A DNA stretch of 5,877 bases, taken from the NCBI GenBank assembly GCA_002400675.1, contig NVQY01000135.1:1-5877 (forward strand). Direction: 5' to 3'. Positions 1 through 5,392 of the stretch are shown here, piece by piece. Origin of the DNA: Paracoccaceae bacterium (lineage in GTDB: Bacteria; Pseudomonadota; Alphaproteobacteria; Rhodobacterales; Rhodobacteraceae). Each line of letters opens with the position of its first letter. Within the stretch, counting starts at the first letter, position 1. The notes below the pieces were generated by a model that worked only from the letters and a program-made list of their open reading frames with translations, was not told where the DNA came from and searched no databases. Made by a program: the position numbers and the translations under genes.

Positions 1-566
1 GGCCTTATACGTCGGGCAATGACGTGGATTACGGTCCCGTTGTCACGGCCGCCGCCAAGGCCAACATCGAACGTCTGGTGCAGACCGGCGTCGATCAGGG
101 CGCGAAACTGGTGGTTGATGGGCGTGGATTTTCGTTGCAAGGCTACGAGGACGGTTTCTTTGTTGGCCCGCACCTGTTCGACAACGTGACTGCGGACATG
201 GACATCTACAAATACGAAATCTTTGGCCCGGTTCTGTGCACGGTACGCGCCCAGACCTATGAAGAGGCAGTTGGTCTGGCAATGGACCACGAATATGGCA
301 ACGGCACCGCGATCTTTACCCGCGACGGCGACGCCGCGCGCGATTTCGCCAACCGCATCAACGTCGGCATGGTCGGCATCAACGTGCCAATCCCCGTGCC
401 GCTGGCCTATCACACCTTTGGCGGCTGGAAAAAGTCGGTATTCGGCGACCTGAACCAGCACGGCCCGGACGCGTTCAAGTTCTACACACGCACCAAGACC
501 GTGACCGCGCGCTGGCCCTCGGGCATCAAAGAAGGCGGAGAGTTCTCGATCCCTGTGATGGAGTAA
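1..566 (+). CDS. mmsA: Methylmalonate-semialdehyde dehydrogenase (CoA-acylating), C-terminal part; 5' end outside window
   Basis: This is the last 187 codons of an aldehyde dehydrogenase superfamily enzyme; the first complete codon is at 3 and the stop is TAA at 564-566. The family converts methylmalonate semialdehyde, NAD+ and CoA to propionyl-CoA, the last step of distal valine (and thymine) breakdown, in the cytoplasm. Visible family marks are DYGPVVTAAAKANIE near the start, the superfamily motif EIFGPV whose Glu (codon 216-218) binds the nicotinamide ribose in relatives, and the MMSDH-specific tail with NVPIPVPLAYHTFGGWK, FGDLNQHG and TKTVTARWPSGIK. The catalytic Cys and most of the Rossmann fold lie upstream and cannot be checked. 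Full-length relatives have about 500 residues, so roughly 60% is missing because of the window edge. The right end is intact and followed by a terminator. The acyl-CoA dehydrogenase and hydrolase of the same pathway lie about 3.7 kb downstream. Confidence 0.95.
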   Translation, partial: PYTSGNDVDYGPVVTAAAKANIERLVQTGVDQGAKLVVDGRGFSLQGYEDGFFVGPHLFDNVTADMDIYKYEIFGPVLCTVRAQTYEEAVGLAMDHEYGNGTAIFTRDGDAARDFANRINVGMVGINVPIPVPLAYHTFGGWKKSVFGDLNQHGPDAFKFYTRTKTVTARWPSGIKEGGEFSIPVME

Positions 567-593
567 CCTTCCCTTTACGCGACCCTTATCACC

Positions 594-624
594 ACGCCCC
601 GGCTGTCATGGCCGGGGTGTTTTT
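594..624 (+). terminator. Rho-independent terminator of mmsA
   Basis: A GC-rich inverted repeat (594-603 with 611-620, ten pairs including one G-U, core CCCCGGC/GCCGGGG) closes a 7-nt loop. It is followed directly by a T run at 620-624. It starts 27 bp after the mmsA stop. On the minus strand the hairpin has no T run behind it, so it looks one-directional and would not be a good terminator for the converging hydrolase gene. Confidence 0.85.
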
Positions 625-634
625 GTATCATCTC

Positions 635-1495
635 TCAGGCAACCGGGCCAATCTTCATTGCCTTTTTCAGGACACTTCCCACCGGTCTGTAAAAGTTGCG
701 CGAGGTCCAGTACTGGCTGTGCGAGGCCGGGTTCCAGAACTGAAAGAACCCGCCGTTGCTGACCCAGCCGTCGCGCAAACCGCCGCTGTCGGCCAACGCG
801 CCGTAGGCTGGTGACAGCCCGGCCAAAGGCATCCCCAGCGCGTCGTCCTTGTCGTTGTAATTGTACCACCAGGGCGACATCCGCCGGTCGGCGGCAATAT
901 TGGTGCCGGGGTATCTGATCGGGTGCACGTTTTCCGGCTTGTAAGAGAACGAAAACACCGGAATGTTGCAGCCGAAGGTGACAAACGTCGCCATCGTCTT
1001 AAGCTTTTGAAAATCGCTTGAGCCGTCGATCTGCGGCGTGCCCTTCATCATGTCATAGATATAATTCGACATGATATGCCCGCCCAGCGAGTGCGCCAGC
1101 ACGATTAGCGGCGTGTTCCCGTCGGTCAGTTGTTCCAGCCGCTGAATGGTCTGATGCACCCGTTCATGGATGCGGAAATAGGTCTGATCGCGGGAATCTT
1201 CGGTTTTGCGATACGACGCCGCGTCGCCCAGATTGTGCATCACAAAGCGCCGCGCATCCATCCAGCGCCCGCCCTTGTCGCCCAGATACTTGATGTATTC
1301 CTCTTGTCGGGTTTGCAGGATATCGGCCCAGAAAACCTCTCGCCAGGCGACGTGATCGAAAAAATCGTCGCCCAGATATTCCTTGAGACGGGTATAAAGT
1401 CCGGCGGAAAAGCTGATGTCGTTGGTGCCCTGGCGGTCTTTGCCCTGACTTCCCATTCCGTGAATGACGGCAACGGCAATCTTGTTGCTGGACAT
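635..1495 (-). CDS. Alpha/beta-hydrolase-fold serine hydrolase, substrate unknown
   Basis: A 286-residue protein. The N-terminal strand ends in VAVIHGMGSQ (HGMG at residues 12-15, the position of an oxyanion loop). The nucleophile elbow is LAHSLGG, with Ser136 in a G/A-x-S-x-G setting. YNYNDKDDALG (residues 211-221) carries candidate acid residues, Asp215, Asp217 and Asp218, and His259 in NPASHSQYW is a possible catalytic His. This order fits a Ser-Asp-His triad, but the assignment of Asp and His is inference. No signal peptide or membrane segment is visible, so it is probably cytoplasmic. The segment around residues 40-115 is rich in aromatic and charged residues and may be a cap or insertion. 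The ATG start is supported by AAGGGAG about 7 nt upstream. It is co-directional with the methyltransferase gene upstream and convergent with mmsA. An esterase, thioesterase or lipase-like role is possible; I do not recognise a named family. Confidence 0.85.
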   Translation of the reverse strand: MSSNKIAVAVIHGMGSQGKDRQGTNDISFSAGLYTRLKEYLGDDFFDHVAWREVFWADILQTRQEEYIKYLGDKGGRWMDARRFVMHNLGDAASYRKTEDSRDQTYFRIHERVHQTIQRLEQLTDGNTPLIVLAHSLGGHIMSNYIYDMMKGTPQIDGSSDFQKLKTMATFVTFGCNIPVFSFSYKPENVHPIRYPGTNIAADRRMSPWWYNYNDKDDALGMPLAGLSPAYGALADSGGLRDGWVSNGGFFQFWNPASHSQYWTSRNFYRPVGSVLKKAMKIGPVA

Positions 1496-1582
1496 GAAAA
1501 TGCTCCCTTGAGGTGAAATACACCAAAAAGCATATCATGAATCGCCCAATACAGCCACTAATTGCATCGGCAATCGGGGCGT
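1496..1582 (-). other. 87-bp spacer between methyltransferase and hydrolase genes
   Basis: It holds the hydrolase ribosome binding site and a short inverted repeat (ATTGC/GCAAT with a 4-nt loop, 1561-1574) just after the methyltransferase stop. There is no T run, so it is not a convincing terminator, and I found no clear promoter. Co-transcription of the two genes is possible but not proven by the sequence. Confidence 0.4.
1502..1509 (-). promoter_or_regulatory. Ribosome binding site of the serine hydrolase gene
   Basis: Read on the minus strand this is AAGGGAGC, six bases before the ATG at 1495, with the GGGAG core about seven bases away. It supports that start over upstream codons in other frames. 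Confidence 0.65.
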
Positions 1583-2428
1583 TCAGCGTTTACGCATCCA
1601 GAAACTCTGCGCCCGCCCGGTTTTCAGAAACGGCAGTGCTGCGTGGGTTTCAGGGCGGCCCCGTTGCAGGTAATAGCCGGGCCAAAGCACCTCGTACCCG
1701 CCGCCCTGCATCAGGGTGTGCAGCATATATTGCTCGCCCCAGGACGGGCAGTCGTAAAAGAACCGCTTGGGGTATTCATAAGGCAGAAACACGTCGTGCA
1801 CATGGATCACCACGCCGGGGGCCAGCGCCGGGATGATGCGGCAGAACAGATGCGCCACATCGTTGCTCATTCGTACCTGATGGCTGGAATCAATGAACAG
1901 GATATCACCCGATTTAAGGGTTTCAAACAACGCCGGATCAACATCCTCTAGCCGCCTTTGTTCAAATGTATCAACCACATGGGCAATGTCGGCGCGCGGA
2001 TAAGGGTCAATCGCCGTGATCACCGTGTCCAAGGCGCCATCCATCACCGCCTGACGGGTGATGCGGGTGGAATTGCCACAGCCGACCTCGATCACATGGG
2101 CCGGGGCAAACCGGCGCACCATCAGATACAGCGCCTCGGCGTCGGGCGTATCGTAATAGCCGTTCTGCGGGATATAGCCGGTGTCGTTGCGCGCAGGGTC
2201 GTGCAGCTTGTCGATATCGCCGCGAAGGGCGGCATATTCCTGCGCCAATTCCGCAGTATCAAACCCCTCCATCCCCGGCGACAACGCATAGGCGGCACGG
2301 TCAAGCCCGCCTGCGGCCTCGAACGCCTGCAACCGTTCAACCTCTGCGCGCTGCTCGGTCAGGTCGACGATTTTTACATCAAGTTCGCCCATCAAGGCAT
2401 TGAGTTCAGGGAATTTTCTTTTCTTCAC
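1583..2428 (-). CDS. Class I SAM-dependent methyltransferase (Methyltransf_24-like)
   Basis: A 281-residue protein with a Rossmann-like methyltransferase domain from about residue 90 to 255. Motif I is HVIEVGCGNSTR (EVGCGNS at 114-120, the SAM-binding glycine loop). The acidic end of strand 2 is AIDPYPR (Asp141, expected to bind the ribose hydroxyls). FIDSSHQ (178-184) and HVHDVF (209-214) match strands 4 and 5 of the Methyltransf_24 type, which often modify sugars or small metabolites. The N-terminal part (about 8-45) is polar and helical and may form a short coiled coil. The substrate cannot be told. The start is GTG at 2428 with GGAAG eight bases upstream. The frame stays open for a further 45 codons to a TAG at 2564-2566 but holds no ATG, GTG or TTG there. 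A later ATG at residue 13 has no clear ribosome site. It is probably the first gene of a leftward unit with the serine hydrolase. Confidence 0.88.
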   Translation of the reverse strand: MKKRKFPELNALMGELDVKIVDLTEQRAEVERLQAFEAAGGLDRAAYALSPGMEGFDTAELAQEYAALRGDIDKLHDPARNDTGYIPQNGYYDTPDAEALYLMVRRFAPAHVIEVGCGNSTRITRQAVMDGALDTVITAIDPYPRADIAHVVDTFEQRRLEDVDPALFETLKSGDILFIDSSHQVRMSNDVAHLFCRIIPALAPGVVIHVHDVFLPYEYPKRFFYDCPSWGEQYMLHTLMQGGGYEVLWPGYYLQRGRPETHAALPFLKTGRAQSFWMRKR

Positions 2429-2479
2429 TGGAAAGACTTCCGTTTCCCGACTCCACTGTGGCCACCGGTTCTGCCGCGC

Positions 2480-2508
2480 TACATATCGTTGATCCCAACC
2501 GCTGCCAA
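2480..2508 (-). promoter_or_regulatory. Candidate sigma-70-type promoter for the methyltransferase gene
   Basis: Read on the minus strand, TTGGCA (5 of 6 to the -35 consensus) is followed after exactly 17 bases by TATGTA (3 of 6 to the -10). It would give a leader of about 45 nt before the GTG at 2428. This is a match by eye only; the weak -10 limits confidence. Confidence 0.3.
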
Positions 2509-2528
2509 GGTGCGTGGGCGGGCCAGTC

Positions 2529-2557
2529 TTGGAAGTTGGAGCATTAGTACATATGTT
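2529..2557 (+). promoter_or_regulatory. Candidate sigma-70-type promoter for the cupredoxin gene
   Basis: TTGGAA, a 17-base spacer and TATGTT (each hexamer 4 of 6 to consensus) lie about 65 bases before the cupredoxin ATG. With the minus-strand candidate at 2480-2508 this would make the 193-bp gap 2429-2621 a divergent promoter region in which the two promoters do not overlap. Match by eye only. Confidence 0.3.
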
Positions 2558-2621
2558 GTGTGGCTACGCGCAGATATCATGATGCCCTGTAACGGGCGCC
2601 AGAGAAAAGGAAACGACCCCC

Positions 2622-2963
2622 ATGACCAAACCGACCACACGCCGCGCCCTGATGGCAGGGGCCGCCGCAACCGGCGTTCTGGCCGCCCTGCCCATCTCTG
2701 CCACCGCCGCCACCCGGCACGAAATCGAAATCCGCGATTTCAAGTTCATTCCCGCCACCCTGACGGTCAAGCCCGGCGATACCATCCGCTGGCGCAACCG
2801 GGATCGCGCGCCACATGATGCCACCGCCAAAGATAAAAGCTGGAAAATCAAGACCCTGCGCCCCGGCAAACGCGCCGATATCACCGTGACCGCCGGCATG
2901 ACGACCGAATATTATTGCTCGTTCCACCCCGCCATGAAAGCCAGCCTGACAATCGTTTCGTAG
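2622..2963 (+). CDS. Tat-exported type I copper protein (amicyanin/plastocyanin-like cupredoxin)
   Basis: A 113-residue precursor. The N-terminus has a twin-arginine signal: TTRRALMAG (Arg7-Arg8), then a hydrophobic Ala-rich stretch to about residue 24 and a likely cleavage site in SATAA near residue 28-30. The mature part, about 83 residues, is a single cupredoxin domain of minimal size. All four type I copper ligands can be placed: His65 in APHDA, then Cys99, His102 and Met105 in YYCSFHPAM. The C-x2-H-x2-M spacing is that of amicyanin rather than plastocyanin or azurin. The protein should be a periplasmic electron carrier; its partner is not in the window, and no methylamine dehydrogenase genes are seen. 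Tat export suits a cofactor loaded before transport or strict metal control, which is inference. The ATG start has AAGGA about 10 nt upstream. The next gene, a carboxylate-amine ligase, starts 87 bp later on the same strand. Confidence 0.92.
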   Translation: MTKPTTRRALMAGAAATGVLAALPISATAATRHEIEIRDFKFIPATLTVKPGDTIRWRNRDRAPHDATAKDKSWKIKTLRPGKRADITVTAGMTTEYYCSFHPAMKASLTIVS

Positions 2964-3018
2964 GGTCGGGACCCTCGTGAACCTGCGCGCCCGGCTTGCA
3001 GGCAGATAGCAGGTCTGC
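2962..3018 (+). repeat. Three consecutive short inverted repeats between cupredoxin and ligase genes
   Basis: AGGGTC/GACCCT (2962-2975, overlapping the cupredoxin stop), CCTGC/GCAGG (2982-2986 with 2998-3002) and GCAGA/TCTGC (3002-3006 with 3014-3018) follow one another in the 87-bp gap. None is followed by a T run. They may form RNA hairpins that protect the upstream message or weaken read-through; that role is inference, and stems of 5-6 bp arise easily by chance in GC-rich DNA. Confidence 0.35.
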
Positions 3019-3036
3019 TTTGCTTGGCCCAACGTT

Positions 3037-3044
3037 GGAGAGGA
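3037..3044 (+). promoter_or_regulatory. Ribosome binding site fixing the start of the carboxylate-amine ligase
   Basis: GGAGAGGA lies six bases before the ATG at 3051. It falls inside the longer frame that would begin at a TTG at 3024, so the ATG is the better start. Confidence 0.8.
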
Positions 3045-3050
3045 CGCGCC

Positions 3051-4166
3051 ATGCAACAGAGCTTTACGCTGGGAATCGAAGAAGAATACCTGCTGGTTGA
3101 TCGCGATTCACTTGATCTGGCCCAAGCCCCCGAGGCGTTGATGCAGGCCTGCCAAAGCGACCTTGAGGGGCAGGTCAGCCCGGAATTCCTGCAATGTCAG
3201 ATAGAGGTCGGCACCCGTGTTTGCGGCGATATCACCGCCGCGCGCGAAGACCTAAAACGCCTGCGCGCCTGCGTTTCGCGCCATGCGGCCAAGCATAACC
3301 TTGCCCCGATCGCCGCGTCTTGTCATCCGTTTGCCGACTGGAAAAACCAGCATCACACGCAAAAAGACCGCTATGATGACCTGAAACGCGCCCTGGGCGG
3401 CGTGGCGCGGCGCATGTTGATCTGTGGCATGCATGTGCATGTAGGCATTGAAGAAAAGGCGTTGCGCACTGATCTGATGCCGCAGCTAAGTTACTTTCTG
3501 CCGCATCTTCTGGCGCTGAGCACCTCGTCGCCTTATTGGCAGGGCGATGACACCGGCCTTGCGTCCTACCGGCTGACCATCTTTGACAATCTGCCGCGCA
3601 CTGGCCTGCCGCCGTCGTTCAGTTCATGGGCCGAATATGAACGTACCACCGGCACGCTGATTGATCTTGGGGTGATCGAGGATACCTCAAAAATCTGGTG
3701 GGACTTGCGCCCGTCGCATAATTTCCCCACGCTTGAGACCCGGATCATGGATGTCTCGCCCCGGCTGGAACATGCGGTGGCGCTGGCGGCGCTGGTGCAG
3801 GCGCTAACCCGGATGCTGGTGCGGTTGCGGGCCTCGAACATGCGCTGGCGCGAATACGACCGGTTCCTGATCTCTGAGAACCGCTGGCGCGCACAGCGTT
3901 ATGGCGTGGACGAGGGGCTGATCGACTTTGGCGACCGCTCTATCGTTGCGATGCCCGCGTTGATCGAAGAGCTGATCATGTTTCTGGACGAGGACGCCCA
4001 AGTGCTGGGAACCCAAAAGGAACTGTTGATGTTGCGCGAAATCGTTGCCACGGGCACCAGCGCCACCCGTCAGCGCGCGGTGCATGCGCAGGCCGTTGCG
4101 CGCGGCGATGACCCAGGGTCCGCCGTGGTGCGTCATCTGATCGAGGAATTTCACGCCGACCTGTAA
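3051..4166 (+). CDS. Carboxylate-amine ligase, YbdK type (glutamate-cysteine ligase family 2)
   Basis: A 371-residue protein, close to the usual length of the YbdK family (about 370). These ATP-dependent enzymes share the glutamine-synthetase-like fold of gamma-glutamylcysteine ligase and join a carboxylate to an amine; E. coli YbdK shows only weak glutamate-cysteine ligase activity, so the true substrates are unknown. Visible marks are [13 protein letters not shown] at the N-terminus (GIEEE at 8-12, acidic metal/ATP ligands), ICGMHVHVG (124-132), [15 protein letters not shown] (from 160), WWDLRPS (216-222) and ETRIMDV (229-235). All expected core motifs are present and nothing looks truncated. 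The start at ATG 3051 is chosen for its ribosome site and because the conserved domain begins at once; a TTG at 3024 would add nine residues. It follows the cupredoxin gene in the same direction and may be co-transcribed. No clear terminator follows it. Confidence 0.92.
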   Translation: MQQSFTLGIEEEYLLVDRDSLDLAQAPEALMQACQSDLEGQVSPEFLQCQIEVGTRVCGDITAAREDLKRLRACVSRHAAKHNLAPIAASCHPFADWKNQHHTQKDRYDDLKRALGGVARRMLICGMHVHVGIEEKALRTDLMPQLSYFLPHLLALSTSSPYWQGDDTGLASYRLTIFDNLPRTGLPPSFSSWAEYERTTGTLIDLGVIEDTSKIWWDLRPSHNFPTLETRIMDVSPRLEHAVALAALVQALTRMLVRLRASNMRWREYDRFLISENRWRAQRYGVDEGLIDFGDRSIVAMPALIEELIMFLDEDAQVLGTQKELLMLREIVATGTSATRQRAVHAQAVARGDDPGSAVVRHLIEEFHADL

Positions 4167-4184
4167 GGCCCCCCTTTTCATACC

Positions 4185-4214
4185 TTGCAAAACTCCTGTA
4201 AGATTTACGAATTA
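4185..4214 (+). promoter_or_regulatory. Candidate promoter of the acyl-CoA dehydrogenase operon
   Basis: TTGCAA at 4185-4190 resembles a -35 box, and the AT-rich stretch GAATTA at 4209-4214, 18 bases further, could serve as the -10. The stretch is much richer in A and T than its surroundings. The -10 match is poor; the main support is position, just before the coding start and overlapping the palindrome at 4209-4230. Confidence 0.25.
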
Positions 4215-4230
4215 AACACTCGTTCAATTC
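4209..4230 (+). promoter_or_regulatory. 22-bp imperfect palindrome, probable repressor operator of the valine-catabolism operon
   Basis: GAATTAAACACTCGTTCAATTC read against its own reverse complement pairs at 8 of 11 positions: outer arms GAATT/AATTC and inner arms AAC/GTT, separated by four bases. The mismatch between the arms (A against C at the sixth position) is a single-step one. Size and form suit a dimeric repressor such as a TetR-family protein, a class that often controls acyl-CoA and branched-chain amino acid catabolism. It lies 20 bp before the chosen ATG at 4250, where bound protein would block transcription. The regulator itself is not in the window; its family is inference. Confidence 0.5.
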
Positions 4231-4237
4231 AACCATG

Positions 4238-4244
4238 AAAGAGG
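4238..4244 (+). promoter_or_regulatory. Ribosome binding site fixing the start of the acyl-CoA dehydrogenase
   Basis: AAAGAGG lies five bases before the ATG at 4250. An in-frame ATG at 4235 would place this site inside the coding region and has no ribosome site of its own. Confidence 0.7.
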
Positions 4245-4249
4245 CCCCG

Positions 4250-5392
4250 ATGGATTTCGCCCTGACCGAGGAACAGACCGCCATATTCGACATGGCCCAT
4301 AGCTTTGGGCAGGAAAACATCGCCCCCTTTGCCCGCCAGTGGGAAGGTGACGGCACCATCCCCAAGACCCTGTGGCCAGAGATTGGCGCGTTGGGGTTCG
4401 GCGGGCTGTACGTCTCTGAGGACGGCGGCGGATCGGGGTTGGGTCGGCTTGATGCGACCTTGGTTTTTGAAGCACTTTCAATGGCTTGCCCGTCTGTGGC
4501 CGCCTTCTTGTCGATCCACAACATGTGCGCCAAGATGCTTGATAGTTTTGGCGACGAGGCGCTAAAGGCGCGGGTGATGCCCAAGGTTCTGACACTGGAA
4601 ACCGTGCTTAGCTATTGCCTGACCGAACCGGGATCAGGGTCCGACGCGGCGGCCCTCAGAACCCGCGCGGAACGGACCAGTGACGGCTACACTCTGAACG
4701 GAACCAAGGCGTTCATATCCGGCGGCGGCTATTCCGACGCCTATGTGGTGATGGTGCGCACCGGCGAAAACGGTGCCAAGGGCGTGTCCACCGTCTATGT
4801 CGAAGACGGCACCGACGGTCTTAGTTTTGGTGCCCCCGAGGACAAGATGGGCTGGCGGTCGCAACCGACCACGCAAGTTCAGTTCGACGATTGCAAAATC
4901 CCGGCGGGTAATCTGGTTGGCACCGAGGGCGACGGGTTCAAATACGCGATGAAGGGGCTGGATGGCGGGCGGCTGAACATCTCGGCCTGTAGCCTTGGGG
5001 CGGCGCAGACCGCGTTGAACCTGACCCTGCAATATATGGGCGAGCGTAAGGCGTTTGGCAAAAGTATCGACCAGTTTCAGGGGCTGCAATTTCGCCTCGC
5101 GGATATGGAGATTGAACTTCAGGCGGCGCGCACCTTTCTGCGTCAAGCGGCGTGGAAGCTGGACACAGGCGCGCCGGATGCGACCAAATTCTGCGCCATG
5201 GCCAAGAAATTCGTCACGGAAACTGGCAGCAAAGTTGTTGATCAATGCCTGCAACTGCATGGCGGATATGGATATTTAGCCGATTACGGCATTGAAAAGC
5301 TGGTGCGCGATCTGCGGGTGCATCAGATCCTTGAGGGCACCAATGAAATCATGCGGGTGATCGTGGCGCGTCATCTGCTGGCCAACAGATAG
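4250..5392 (+). CDS. Acyl-CoA dehydrogenase, probably isobutyryl-CoA dehydrogenase
   Basis: A 380-residue FAD flavoenzyme of normal family length. It begins MDFALTEEQTAIFDMA, and the fold order is helical, beta, helical. The first family signature is YCLTEPGSGSDAA (122-134). KAFISGGG and MGWRSQPT form the FAD/substrate part of the beta domain. GLDGGRLNIS (236-245) precedes the C-terminal helices, and the second signature is QLHGGYGYLADYGIEKLVRDLRV. The catalytic base is expected at Glu362 in ILEGTNEI, the position used by short-chain and isobutyryl-CoA dehydrogenases. It should oxidise isobutyryl-CoA to methacrylyl-CoA and pass electrons to ETF. Substrate choice rests on context: the next gene is a 3-hydroxyisobutyryl-CoA hydrolase and mmsA lies upstream. 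A short branched-chain or butyryl-CoA role cannot be excluded from motifs alone. The start is ATG 4250, preferred to ATG 4235. Its stop touches the next ATG, so the two genes form one operon. Confidence 0.93.
   Translation: MDFALTEEQTAIFDMAHSFGQENIAPFARQWEGDGTIPKTLWPEIGALGFGGLYVSEDGGGSGLGRLDATLVFEALSMACPSVAAFLSIHNMCAKMLDSFGDEALKARVMPKVLTLETVLSYCLTEPGSGSDAAALRTRAERTSDGYTLNGTKAFISGGGYSDAYVVMVRTGENGAKGVSTVYVEDGTDGLSFGAPEDKMGWRSQPTTQVQFDDCKIPAGNLVGTEGDGFKYAMKGLDGGRLNISACSLGAAQTALNLTLQYMGERKAFGKSIDQFQGLQFRLADMEIELQAARTFLRQAAWKLDTGAPDATKFCAMAKKFVTETGSKVVDQCLQLHGGYGYLADYGIEKLVRDLRVHQILEGTNEIMRVIVARHLLANR

Noticed and set aside
1561..1574. ATTGC/GCAAT hairpin after the methyltransferase stop as a terminator
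   Set aside because: The stem is short and AT-rich with no T run after it on the minus strand.
2429..2563. Open frame of 45 codons continuing upstream of the methyltransferase GTG start
   Set aside because: It contains no ATG, GTG or TTG and its translation shows no domain; a run this long without a stop is unremarkable in GC-rich DNA.
1958..2818. Long plus-strand open frame of 286 codons opposite the methyltransferase and running into the cupredoxin gene
   Set aside because: Its product is basic and low in recognisable motifs. It overlaps two genes with clear domains, so it is a by-product of GC-rich codon use.
3024..3050. Nine-codon N-terminal extension of the carboxylate-amine ligase from TTG
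   Set aside because: The strong ribosome site at 3037-3044 points to ATG 3051, where the conserved domain begins.
635..4166. Mobile element carrying the four intervening genes
   Set aside because: No transposase, integrase, terminal inverted repeat, target duplication or tRNA edge was seen, and base composition looks like that of the flanks.
4167..4182. Possible terminator after the ligase gene (AAGG/CCTT around a C run followed by T's)
   Set aside because: A four-base stem is too weak to act as a rho-independent terminator.
4235..4249. Five-codon N-terminal extension of the acyl-CoA dehydrogenase
   Set aside because: No ribosome site precedes ATG 4235, while AAAGAGG sits correctly before ATG 4250 and the family's usual N-terminus starts there.
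4634..5260. Minus-strand open frame of 208 codons opposite the acyl-CoA dehydrogenase
   Set aside because: It lies wholly inside a confident gene and has no family motif or ribosome site.
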